NCBI RefSeq assembly: GCF_033568475.1
Contig: NC_133121.1
Coordinates: 129,054,375-129,118,374, forward strand
Source: Henckelia pumila
Taxonomy: Eukaryota; Streptophyta; Magnoliopsida; Lamiales; Gesneriaceae
DNA length: 64,000 nt
Direction of reading: 5' to 3'
Part shown: positions 23,774 to 33,719 of the stretch, piece by piece
How the letters are laid out: each line of letters opens with the position of its first letter
Numbering within the stretch: position 1 is the first letter of the stretch
Notes under the pieces: generated by a model
What the model saw: only the letters and a program-made list of their open reading frames with translations
Database searches by the model: none
What the model was told of the DNA's origin: nothing
Made by a program: the position numbers and the translations under genes

Positions 23774-25172
23774 TGATCGAGCAAATACTACCACAAAAAA
23801 TCAACTCAAATATATCTATCAATTATGCTCGAATAAATCGCAAGTGCACGAGTCAAGTAATAATATAGTGTACATGAGTACGAGTATCATCCCACAGAGA
23901 TTGATGTTTGACAAAATCGTCTCTAGTATAATTTTTTAGTTAATTAAAACGATAAAGGGAATAAATTAATAAATTAAAATAAAAGGATGAAACAAAAGAG
24001 AATAAAGAAGATAAGTTCAGAAAATAAATAAACGATTGTTAGGATTTCGGTTCATCTACCTTTTTCTTCTCTAATGATTAAATTTTAATTCTCAAATCAT
24101 GCTTTTGACAGAATTTCATAATCTATCAATATACTCTCTTGAGTTATATTAATATAATTAACGATTTGTAATAACCAAGTCTCCTTGTGTTATTTAACAA
24201 TTGCAATTGCATTAACAATTTGTGGAATCCTCTAGCTTTCGACCTGGTGGACTATGACTATCAACATGTACCCAACCTCATATCTCTATGCAAGTTGTAG
24301 ATCCATGGATTATATTACCCTATCATGTCATAAAATATTCTCTCGATATCAATTATAACACATAAAATCAATAAGAAGTTGATCAATCTCCAAAATTGCA
24401 ATAAACACAATAATATAATCAAAAATGCTTAAAAGCCAAATTCAATCTTCAAGAAGAAATCAAAACATAGTTTTGGGGGTAGGATCCCCTAAATCCCAAC
24501 AAAAGAAAGTAATCTAAGAAGAAAAAAATAAAATCACTTCTCTTCGGTTGTTGTTCTTCCTTGATTTCTTCACGTTTTTTACCCTCTTGATGGCTGCCGT
24601 CTCTATGCTGCGTCTTTGATGATGTCCCCCCCTCAAAACGTCAGTCTTTCTTCTATTTATGTGGCCCAATCTTTTCTTTCCATGTAAATGGCCAAAGAAA
24701 ATAAAATTCCTAATTACTCGAGAGCGCCCGAGCGGTAAAAAGTGCAGCTCGGGCGCTGGAGCTTCTGTTTTGGGGTAAATTTTCAAAACAGGTGCGCTCG
24801 AGCTGCAAAATTTGCAAGCTCGGGCGCGGCCCTATTTTTCCAGCGTGCGACATTTTTGAAATATTCATAACTTAAGTTCTAACCGTCGGATTGAGCTGAC
24901 AATTTGACAGAAGCTTTAAAACATCTTGAACTGCATTGTGAACAGTGAGGATCAGATTTGGATTTTTCTAAAATTAAAAATGAATTTTGTATCATGGCTG
25001 TTCCGTAATTCATTTTTCCAAAATCTATTTTCCTGCAATACCTGGAGAGTGAAATACACATGCATGCAATAAATCATAAGTAAAACTCATGAAAACACAA
25101 ATTAAATTATATGAATGAATGCAAATTAGACATAAAATGACACAAAATAATTCACACAAAATGTACTTATCA
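23774..25172 (-). repeat. Inverted Tat-type LTR
   Basis: About 1.4 kb. On the minus strand it starts TGATAAGTACATTTTG at 25172 and ends CGATCA at 23774, followed by AGTTTT and seven bases of an Asp-tRNA type primer-binding site (TGGCGCC, 23761-23767). A minus-strand TATA-like ATAAATAG lies near 24655. The GC-rich hairpin pair at 24720-24830 is in its U3. Its orientation is opposite to the adjoining interior. Confidence 0.75.
24720..24830. repeat. GC-rich hairpin pair in the Tat-type LTR
   Basis: AGCGCCCGAGC (24723-24733) and GCTCGGGCGCT (24747-24757) are a perfect 11-base inverted repeat around an A-rich loop. A second unit (GCGCTCGAGCTGC...GCAAGCTCGGGCGC) lies at 24794-24827. These closely resemble the units in the chromovirus LTRs. 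Confidence 0.75.
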
Positions 25173-25751
25173 TGCATGATGATATATTGTTCATGATTTG
25201 TATGCGGCATTTGCATATCATGTTGAGTATGTTATCCTTTTGAGATAGCCTATTGTCTAGGGTCCCTCAGTCCTAGGGTACTTTTTTTGTTCGATCGGGT
25301 ACCGTGTGACACCCATTGGATCAACGAGACAACATGTGCGGTTTACCCAAGACAGTTCTATGTCCGAGATCAGGTTCAGTATGTGTGACATTTACTGGAT
25401 CTTCGGAGCAGTATGCGCATACTGGAGTCGCCTGTTTTTTGAGCATGTTTTCCATATATTATCCTCAGTGTTTTGGGTACTGGCTGGTGTCAGCGCTCAC
25501 ATCTTTGTTTTTATCTCGGACACCCCATTCAACGGGGCAGGCTTGCAAGTGGACCAGAAGCAAGTCCAGTGTTCGTTCAGTGTCAGGTATTTTAGAGGAG
25601 ATTCCGAAGGGACTAAGAATTTATTCGGTATTTATTTTTTGGTTGTTTTTATTTTTGGGTTTCAGTTGTGTTGTTTATCGGTTGTATTATGTCGGATTAT
25701 TAGATTGATTAAGTTTCCGCAATAACTCTGATTATGATTTTTTGTTTTACA
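25173..25751 (+). mobile_element. Old Ty3 LTR, right half
   Basis: Resumes the LTR broken at 6232 after the TGCAT duplication. It carries the conserved hairpin word (25518-25540) and the end segment with CGGTTGTATTATGTCGG and CGCAATAACTCTGATTATG, as in 7600-7690. The exact 3' end is unclear: a TTTTACA at 25745-25751 is my best guess, and no target duplication is seen. The overlapping frames at 25306-25725 are not genes. Confidence 0.65.
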
Positions 25752-26229
25752 TATATATAACTTATTTATATTACTATTTAATTAAAAATATGTCCCTCCC
25801 GTTGACATATTTTAAAGAGGAATTTTCCAAAATGACCTTCCTTGAACTACCATAATCAATTTTGGCTTTCAAGTAAGTAAATTTTTAAAAATAGCCTTTA
25901 ATTCCAAAAATAACCTTTAATTTTTTTATTTTTTTAATTAGCCTTCTTTTGAACCCTTCTACATAAACACCAAAAACATATAAATTGCAAAAGTACAAAT
26001 TCATAATTAAAATCAAAAAATTTTATATATAAATAAACAACAAAATATAGTAATGAATTTTCTACAAAAATTAATAGTCTAATAAGAGATAAATTAGCAA
26101 TTTATAAAAAGTAATTAATTAATTAATTTATTTATTTATTAAGAACAATTCTTATTTGCAATATGATACAGATAGTGCAGAGTTAAAACTTTCATTTTTT
26201 TCATTTTTTTGATTTTTAAATAGAAACTA

Positions 26230-26263
<34 letters not shown>

Positions 26264-26631
26264 TAAATTAAAAATAATATGTAATAATTAAAAATAATAA
26301 TAAATAAAAATATTGATGAAGATAAGAGTACTAACAATAACAAAGTAAATAAAAAAATAACATCATTCATAACAAATTAATAATAATCAAATTTATTTTT
26401 TAAACTTCTAAATTAATTGGTGAATTGTTATTCTAAAGTTAAAATTGAAATATTGATCTGAATAATTTGAAATATGAAAGAGAAAATTATGATTTTGTAC
26501 CATAATTGAATTAAACATATTAGATATCAAAAATAAAATGAAATTTTAAGAAAATCAACTAATTAGAAATATTAATGGACATCATCATTAACTTACATTT
26601 TTTTATAACTATGAAAAAACGTATTTTAATT
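25752..26631. other. AT-rich spacer with a TAA microsatellite
   Basis: No gene seen. An (AAT)n tract lies at about 26229-26262. Confidence 0.7.
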
Positions 26632-26648
26632 CTCGTAAAAAAAATGTT

Positions 26649-27575
26649 TTTTTTCAGAAATAAAATTAAAAGCTTGAATTCGAAAAATACAACCAAGAAT
26701 CAAAAGCTAGAATTAACTCTAATGTAAGGCATCTCAATTCTGTCTAGCCTGCAAATACCTTTAAGTCGACCATGAAAGTCTTCGGGATATAAAATAGTCG
26801 ATCCCTTGATCAATCCTAGATTAGCTAAGTCATTAGCAGCAGCATTAGCTTCTCTATAGACATGCGACATCCTAACTGAATATGTAAGAATGATGTGTTG
26901 AATTTGGGTTTGAATTGCAGAAAGATCCCAACTCGAATAATCCGCCTTAATAATAGAAAGAGCCACCATGGAATCCACTTCAAGCCACAATGGAAACAAA
27001 TTAAATTGCATACACATGCATCTGCAGTCCCTTCAGAATAGCGCATAGCTCCGCCTTTGTGTTAGTAGCTATACCAATCGAATCATGATAAGCAAGGATT
27101 GGGAAGCCCAAATGATCTCTTATAATACCACCAATCCCCGACTCCCCACTTCCTTTGGAGCAGCCATCCAAATTTAATTTGAAATGACCAACAGTAGGAC
27201 GCAACCACCTAATAACCCAAACTTGAATAGTTCTAGTTATCCGACAATCAAACCCCAACGCTATCGCCACATCCTCACAACCCCTCCAATGTTTGGCTTT
27301 CAAGACTCCAGCTCGACCGAGAGATATAATAAACTCGTGAATAGGCACAATAATTCTCGCCGATTGGATGCAAACACCCCTATGTTTGTGATCATTCCTA
27401 GCTTTCCAAAGAAACCCGAAAACCAGAAAAGGTAGAAGTTCTCTGACATGACCTCGACGACACCAGGCCTCAGTAACCTTCCAGTTCGAAAAACTATGGC
27501 AATTTTGAATCTTGAACCGAGTTGCAAAAAATTGCCAAACTCGAGTAGCAGTATCACTTAAGAAAAATTGCCAAA
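26649..27575 (-). mobile_element. 5'-truncated LINE (RNase H end)
   Basis: Flanked by a 17-bp direct repeat CTCGTAAAAAAAATGTT (26632-26648 and 27576-27592), the mark of target-primed insertion. The minus strand encodes the C-terminal RNase H of plant L1-type LINEs: LNLDGCSKG, GIGGIIRD, NTKAELCAILKGLQ, then after a frame change near 27005-27017, LEVDSMVALSII and HVYREANAAANDLANLG. The tail at the left end is a short T run (26649-26654), i.e. poly(A) on the minus strand. No reverse transcriptase remains. Confidence 0.88.
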
Positions 27576-27592
27576 CTCGTAAAAAAAATGTT

Positions 27593-28379
27593 AACAAATA
27601 AACACAACATATAACTAAAGAATTTAAGTATCCTAATCTATTTCAGGAGGGTATTTTAAGATTATTACATTAATCAAGGCTATATTGTGAATTGTTTAAC
27701 ACATAAGGCTATGTTTAAAAATAGCATTTTGAGAAGGGCTAAAATAATTAAATTCACTATTTTAAATCAATTTAGTGAAATCTTAATTAATTTTACATAA
27801 ATATCATCAAATCCTCATTATATTTCTTTTAACCTTTTCAAACTTATCTCTAAAATATTTCTCACTTTCTTTTAGCCTTTTCAAACTTATCTCTAACAAT
27901 AAATTTCTCACTTCAAAAAAACTTTTGTTTGATGGATTCACATGTTAATTTTGTGACAAATTTTCAACTTGGATCTAGATCCCATGAAAATGTATTTCTT
28001 TTATTATAAAAATATTACTTGTTGTTTTAAATATTGGAATAGATGACTTTTTTTCAGATAAAAATCCATGAGAATAATTGTTTATTTTTTAACATTTTAC
28101 CAATAAAAAATTGGGATCAAGGGTTACTTTCATGGTTAGTTTGGATTAAATATTGGTGTAATCAAGTCTGACTAAAAAAGTTTTTGTACAAGGCTAAAGT
28201 TTTATCTTAAAGATATCATACTATTGGCCTAATAATCCACATTTCGTAGACTATTTCTCGACTTGTAGTAAATTTGTTACCTAAAATAGTTTTTTTATCT
28301 AGAAAAAGACATCCTTAATTTTTAAATTACAATATATATTAAAATAATTTACATTTAAAATATATGTTGGTGAGAACTC

Positions 28380-28411
<32 letters not shown>

Positions 28412-28609
28412 CTACTATTATATAATAGTTGAGAACTCTATAGAATCTACTTTATTTGATTTGATGTGAGGACACCAACTTTATTTCTTATTTTACCCTC
28501 CAATTAATATTTCACTATGTCACTAACTGCAAGAGAGAGAGAAATGATTTTTCCTTCTATACGTGGTTGTCTTCTATTCATTCCATCATTAAATTTAAGA
28601 GTAATGTTA
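27593..28609. other. AT-rich spacer, partly duplicated at 31.6 kb
   Basis: No gene. 28205-28400 is a near copy of 31605-31795 (TCCACATTTCGTAGACTATT and following text). A (TA)n tract lies at about 28386-28413. Confidence 0.7.
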
Positions 28610-28781
28610 GATGTACACCTCGGTGTACACCTTGGTTTACACCCTTCCTTATTAATTATAAAACTTTCCTTGATCAACTAGATATTTATTTCTTATCATG
28701 GGTATTTTGCAATTAATGAGGGAAATTAGAAAAAATTTAAGTAAGGGTGTAAACCAAGGTGTACACTACAAGGTGTACATC
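28610..28781. mobile_element. 172-bp MITE with long inverted ends and TA duplication
   Basis: The first and last about 38 bases are inverted copies (GATGTACACCT...GTGTACACCTTGG and its complement), flanked by TA on both sides (28608-28609, 28782-28783). This suggests a Tc1/mariner-type non-autonomous element. It has no coding capacity. Confidence 0.75.
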
Positions 28782-28856
28782 TAGTTTTCTTAAAATAAAT
28801 ACATACTTTTTTTTTCATTTGTAAGATCATCATGTATTTAATTATAGGGAAAATTG

Positions 28857-29159
28857 CTTTTTTGGTCCTGTATGTTTGTCACTTTGCGATTTTGGTCCTT
28901 TATATTTTCAGATTGCAGTTTTAGTCCGCTATCTTTATTTTTTTGGCAATTTTAGTCTTTTTTCCGATGTGGCGCTGACGTGGCACCAATTCAATGCTGA
29001 TGTGGAGCTGACGTGTACAGTGCCACGTCAGCATTTTCGAAGAAAAATGACCGAAATTGCCAAAAATCGAAACATACAGGACTAAAACTGAAATGTGAAA
29101 ACATAAAGGACCAAAATCGCAAAATGACAAAAATACAGGACTAAATTTGCAATTTTCCC
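28857..29159. mobile_element. 303-bp foldback MITE, probably Mutator type
   Basis: The ends GGGAAAATTGC...GCAATTTTCCC continue as inverted repeats of about 60 bases, including GCGATTTTGGTCCTTTAT and its complement; the centre has ACGTGGCACC/GTGCCACGT. The adjoining 9-mers match only partly (about 6 of 9), so the target duplication is decayed. The terminal word GGGAAAATT is shared with the larger foldback at 49716-50996. The short frames on both strands are by-products of the palindrome. Confidence 0.7.
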
Positions 29160-29484
29160 TTTAAGATATATATATATATATATATATATATCCCTGTACA
29201 ATGTGAGAAATTATAGCAGTTTATTTTTCAAATGTAGCCACGGCCAAACCTACAAACTATGGGTATTATAACCCTTAATTAGCACTAGAGAAACAGCTGA
29301 CTATCTATTTTAAAAAAAAATTAAGCCTTATAAAAAATCATTTCTTTTTTTTAAAAAAATTACGTATTTCAATTTCTGGTTTAATTTACATAATAGAAAT
29401 TCGCGTCGTCTTTTTCTTTCATTTTTGTTCTCATTTTAAAATAAAAAAATAGGGAATTTTTTTTTTTTGAAATTAAAAAACAGG
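29160..29484. other. AT-rich spacer
   Basis: A (TA)n tract lies at about 29166-29191, then text with GTAGCCACGGCC (29238-29249) that recurs at 32511-32522. No gene. Confidence 0.6.
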
Positions 29485-29811
29485 TCAATTTTTATCTAGT
29501 AATGGCTGAATGCATAATGGCTGCTGAGTAACATTAGGATTAGCTAACTCCCTGAGGGTTCTCTGTACTGGAGCTGCCATCGTTTCTTAGCACTCACTTT
29601 CTTCAGTATCAAATTCGGGTTCAGATTCTCTTTCAAACTCACTTGAATTTGATGTAACGTTCAAACCAAGAGATGAAATTGATGCTTGGTTACTTCGCAA
29701 CAGCGCTTCTTTTCTCAACCTCCTAGTTGTCTTCTCGATTTCTGGAATGTATTCTAGTTCACCTATACGAGAAAAACGAGGCATAAAAAGGAAAAAAAAA
29801 ATAAACAGCAA
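29485..29811 (-). pseudogene. Tat/Athila gag start
   Basis: Minus strand. A frame from 29811 encodes a charged N-terminal segment (MPRFSRIGELEYIPEIEKTT from 29784 or so, then Ser/Glu-rich) and stops in TAA at 29587-29589. Two codons later, in the same frame, comes ATG at 29580 with MAAPVQRTLRELANPNVTQQ, the recognisable opening of Athila/Tat gag (TLRELA...QQPLCI). It stops at 29485-29487. Only the first 31 residues of the gag proper remain. Confidence 0.75.
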
Positions 29812-29837
29812 AACTCAAAAGAAATAATTATTAACAC

Positions 29838-29858
29838 CGTTACCCGGCAACGGCGCCA
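29838..29858 (-). other. Primer-binding site, Asp-tRNA type
   Basis: The minus strand reads TGGCGCCGTTGCCGGGTAAC, matching the TGGCGCCGTTGCCGGGGA site typical of Tat/Athila elements with one change near the end. It lies 5 bases after the LTR end CTATCA. Confidence 0.85.
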
Positions 29859-29863
29859 AAATT

Positions 29864-31319
29864 TGATAGGCCTGTCGTCAGCCAACAAACTTAAAATACC
29901 TACTCCTTAACAAAAACGATATAGTGGTGAGCAGGATCGAATCCACAGGGAACAGATATTTATTTCTTTCGATGAATAACAAATCAAAAAGGGTTTTTTT
30001 TTTTTTGGTTTTGCACTAAAAAATAACAAATTAAAACTAATGTGAGAATTTAATAAATAAGAAGGAGCAAATAATTAAATGAGAAATTCAAATATTTTAC
30101 CAAACTCTGATTCAAGGAATTTCCGTATTTCAATTATATCACTGTTCATCGGCTAACAAATAATTTATTCATGCAATTTCTAGCAATTAACCTTAAAATC
30201 AAAGGGATAGCCACTAAGATTTTTGAGTTCTCCTATTTTAATTGACCAAACCCAGCATCCAGTCAAAAATTATCAATAATCAACTGGGCATGATAGCGTT
30301 TCATATTAATTAAAAATAGCATTTTAGAATTGTGAAAATAGTTAATCCTAAAACCTAACAATCGAGATAGCTGCAATTGTTAAATCTAGTTTCGTTGATT
30401 TATTTAGATCAAATATGCCATGATAGCACAACACACCTAATCTATCGCTACTCAAATACCAATCATTCATGACAATTACGGATCACTGAACTCATGATTA
30501 GCAATAGAAAATTATAAATCAAATTAATTTGTCAGATTAACCGACACACAACTTTCATGAAATAAATCATAAATTAACAAATACTAGAAACAAACAAGAA
30601 TATCAATTTAAACACAAAATCTCACAGAGATAAATTGAAATACAAGAAATATTCCTTGAATCGGAAATAAAAACTTAGCCAAGCATAGTTGGCTTCATAA
30701 TTCCTAAAAATACAAACGATCAAACCTAAAAATTATGAAGAAGAAAAGAGAGAAAAAGTTTCTCTCTGGCCGTCTGAAGCGTGCAGAATAAGATGCAGAA
30801 ATCTGGAATCTCTAGAAAATCCCTAAAAACTAAAACTAACGTCTAAATCCTAGGAGAAAAGGAAAAAAAAAATAAAATCTAGGAAAAAGATAATATTATC
30901 TACAAGATAATCTTGATAATTGTTTAAATAAAAAAAAACAAATCTCCAACAATATTTATCCAAAAGAAAATCTTCTCTTCAAAATTCTTCCATAAATTAA
31001 ATACCATATTTATAATTCCTCAAATATGGTATTTTCTTCTCAAATCTGAAATTTTCGATTCCCACCGGACAGTAAAAGTGTAGTAACAAAACGCGCCCAC
31101 GTCTTGCTTCACGATCTCTTCTAGTTTGCCCAAATTTTCAAAATTTCTCTTGGCAACTCCAAATGTGATAGAATTCAACTTTTTAACCCAAATTTTGTCC
31201 AAGATCATCAAAATTCCTCCAACTACAAAACACGACAAAAATGCACCAATTAACATATGCAAAAGATAAAAAAACACGAGAAATATGATATTAAAAATAT
31301 AAATATTATGAACTTATCA
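29864..31319 (-). repeat. 5' LTR of the Tat-type element
   Basis: 1,456 bases. On the minus strand it starts TGATAAGTTCATAATATTT and ends GGCCTATCA. The segment near its 3' end (29925-29960, GGTGAGCAGGATCGAATCCACAG) is the usual one for this group. Confidence 0.8.
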
Positions 31320-31599
31320 CGTATTTTTGTGTTTCTCTTGGACACCCCATTCGACGGGGCAGTTGCAGGTAGTTCTCCCAGTGATTTGGGGATTAGGCGT
31401 TGACCAAGGCATGATTGCAGGGTTAGCCGCTAGGTTTTATTCTAATTGTATTCGATTGGGTTGTATTTAATTGGATTTGTTTGCCAGTTGTATTCTGTCG
31501 GTTCAGTATTTTTCGCAGTTGCTCTGATTATGGTTATTTATTGTTTAATTGCATGTCTAAGCTCTTGATTAATAGGTGATCACAGTGCGGGTAACTACA
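31320..31599 (+). mobile_element. 3' remnant of an old Ty3 LTR
   Basis: Contains the conserved hairpin word at 31340-31362, the TTGTATTCTGTCGG segment, and a TAACTACA end at 31599. It is similar to 7440-7719. The Tat-type element abuts it at 31319, so that element inserted into it. Confidence 0.75.
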
Positions 31600-31926
31600 A
31601 ATATCATACTATATATTGGCAAAATAATCCACATTTCGTAGACTATTTCTCGACTTATAGTAAATTTGTTACCTAAAATAATTTTTTATCTAGAAAAAAA
31701 ACTTTCCTAATTTTTAAATTACAATATATATTAAAAGAATTTACATTTAAAATTTAAAATTTGTATATATGTTGGTGTGAGCTCTATATAATATATCCCT
31801 GTATAATTTGAGAATATTAGCAGTTTATTTGTCAACTATGTATTACATTAGTTTAGCCAATTTACAACCTATTCTTAATTAAACTTTTATAGGTTTCTGA
31901 TAGATTTAGCTAAATAATACTATTTT
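31600..31926. other. Spacer duplicated from 28.2 kb
   Basis: 31605-31850 repeats 28205-28400 and 29190-29225 (TTTCGTAGACTATTTCTCGAC, TGTTGGTG(T)GAG, CCCTGTA(T/C)AAT). No gene. Confidence 0.7.
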
Positions 31927-31929
31927 TAA

Positions 31930-32483
31930 GAGCATGTTCAATGGTGAGATGAAATTAGTGTGATGAAGTTGGTAACTTCATTGCATGATCATGTCAGCGA
32001 TGATAAATTCATTGCTTGGTTTTGCGAGGGTGAGATAATGTTGTAGAGAGGATGTTGAAATATTAAATTTTTATTTTATTAAATATATTTTTATTTAAAC
32101 ACAAAATAAATTTGCACAATTAAAAGAAATTAAAATTACACATAATTAAAATTTTAATATTACAAAAAATTAATAAATACACGAAATTAAGAAATTTTAA
32201 AAATTAAAAATAATTAAAACAAATTACCAAAAAAAAAAATAAATTATTGTCCAAATCAGATCAATTTTTTTATCATTAATTTTAAAATTTTAATTTTTAA
32301 AATTATTTTTTATAATTTAAAAGACCAAATTAATCTGAACCGTTGGATCTCCAACAACAATATTAATCTATCCATTGGATCAATTTTAAGTTTTAAAAAC
32401 AAAATAAAAAAATAATTAAAAAGAAAAAGAAAAGAAGATTGCAGGCCCGGTTAGCTGGGCTTCCTCGCCCTTTGAAGATGCTG
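31930..32483. mobile_element. PIF/Harbinger-type MITE
   Basis: Ends GAGCATGTTCAATGGTGAG and CTCGCCCTTTGAAGATGCTG are imperfect inverted copies of the GAGCATSTTCAA terminus. They are flanked by TAA on both sides (31927-31929, 32484-32486), the 3-bp duplication of this superfamily. 554 bp, AT-rich interior, no transposase. Confidence 0.75.
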
Positions 32484-32486
32484 TAA

Positions 32487-33660
32487 GACCAAACGTATAT
32501 ATACAACTGTAGCCACGGCCGAACGTACAATCTAATTAGTAATACATAACCTATTTATTAATTAATAATAAATAGTAAAGTAAATATGGTGTTTTTTTTA
32601 TGTAACTACGTACAATTATGAATTTAAATTTATAAGATTGTACTATAATTATGAATTTAGTTACTCCACCGTACAAATAAAAACTTAGATGACCATTGTT
32701 TTTTTTCCCCATCTCAATAATTCGTTTTAAGTTATACCGCCGTGCATAAAACGTACACCCGATATATATGCCGGAACACCAGTATTCTATATTATTTTAT
32801 ATACAATGCACGACCTTTTCTGATGGCATATTTTATATGGCGAAACACATATTAATAATAATTAATGAATTAAGCTAAGAAAGTCGACGTATATCTGACT
32901 TTAAATGACATTATTTTTTTAAGTACATAATTCTTCCATATGCTAAGTAGGTCTGTGTACCTTATTAACAAAGGTAGCCTGCTGTCTCTTCTTGAAACGA
33001 ATGGTGCATTCAAATCGATGAATTTCAAATTTGAATGTATTTTTATTGTTGAGAGTAGTGAAATAACCATAAAATTCAAATCCACATTTTAAATATGTTT
33101 ATATAGTATTTCATATTAATTATGATGAATTTCAAGCCATCAAATAATTGTGTAATTTAAAATTTATTTTATTTTACATTACTAATACGTAAATAAGTAA
33201 TCAAAATCCGTATATTTGAAATCTTTCAATCCAAATACAACCTAAAGGTTATAATATATATATCGAGGATTCATGATCGATCAAAATTATTATTTCTTAA
33301 AAATGAATTAGAGTGACGACGTGAATCATAAAATTCTCTCATAATGATTATATATGAAATACTGAAACTCAGGAATCGTGTCTAATTTATGCATGCTTCA
33401 CGTGAAATAATATATATTCTTCGTTCGAGTTGAAACATGAAATTAAAGAAAATACTTATAAAATCTAACGTTCAATATGAATGTACTTGTGTATATGCAC
33501 TGTTTCGAGACACTTAGTATTATTGGTTTAATTTGAGTAGTAGTAACGTAAACTAGGCATTTAAAGATCTAAAATCATAGAGCCGGGTATTATTTAGAAT
33601 GAAGAGTTGAAAATGCATGCATCGTATGGTATAATGAAAATTAAATTAAAAAAATGGGAT
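32487..33660. other. AT-rich spacer upstream of the extensin-like gene
   Basis: No gene seen. It contains GTAGCCACGGCCGAACG at 32511-32527, a copy of text at 29238. The last few hundred bases should hold the promoter. Confidence 0.6.
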
Positions 33661-33672
33661 ATATTAATAAAG

Positions 33673-33684
33673 TCTATAAATACC
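33673..33684 (+). promoter_or_regulatory. TATA box of the extensin-like gene
   Basis: TCTATAAATACC, 36 bases before the ATG at 33720; identical to the word upstream of the paralogue at 4605. Confidence 0.8.
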
Positions 33685-33719
33685 GAAACCACATGAATTG
33701 TTTCTTGCATTCATCAACA

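Larger units (their letters stand above)
6233..25172 (+). mobile_element. Tat/Athila-like Ty3 element with inverted LTR ends, heavily interrupted
   Basis: Both outer ends are the start of the same LTR. On the plus strand 6233-6260 plus 22063-22172 reads TTATAAGTACATTTTG... ; on the minus strand 25172 inward reads TGATAAGTACATTTTG... and stays similar for about 150 bases. A perfect 5-bp duplication TGCAT flanks the unit (6228-6232 and 25173-25177). Inside lie the 3' end of the coding region, an untranslated region and a polypurine tract, all in plus orientation (22173-23760). They are followed by seven bases of primer-binding site and a full LTR, both in minus orientation (23761-25172). Everything between 6261 and 22062 is a later insertion. 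A normal element would have two direct LTRs. Confidence 0.7.
29485..31319 (-). mobile_element. Tat/Athila-like Ty3 element, 5' end only
   Basis: Minus-strand order: LTR (31319 to 29864), primer-binding site (29858 to 29838), a leader with a short frame, and the start of gag, cut off at about 29485. The right end inserted into an old LTR whose 3' remnant is 31320-31599. The orientation is normal here, unlike the related element at 6233-25172. Confidence 0.8.

Noticed and set aside
25306..25725. Two overlapping hydrophobic frames of 130-139 codons
   Set aside because: They lie within an LTR remnant homologous to non-coding parts of other LTRs in the window.
5658..25756. Target duplication for the oldest LTR
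   Set aside because: The bases beside my estimated ends (TTTTA and TATAT) do not match, so the outermost limits remain uncertain.
28876..29130. Near-identical 69-codon frames on both strands (MSLCDFGPL / MSFCDFGPL)
   Set aside because: They arise from the inverted arms of the foldback MITE.
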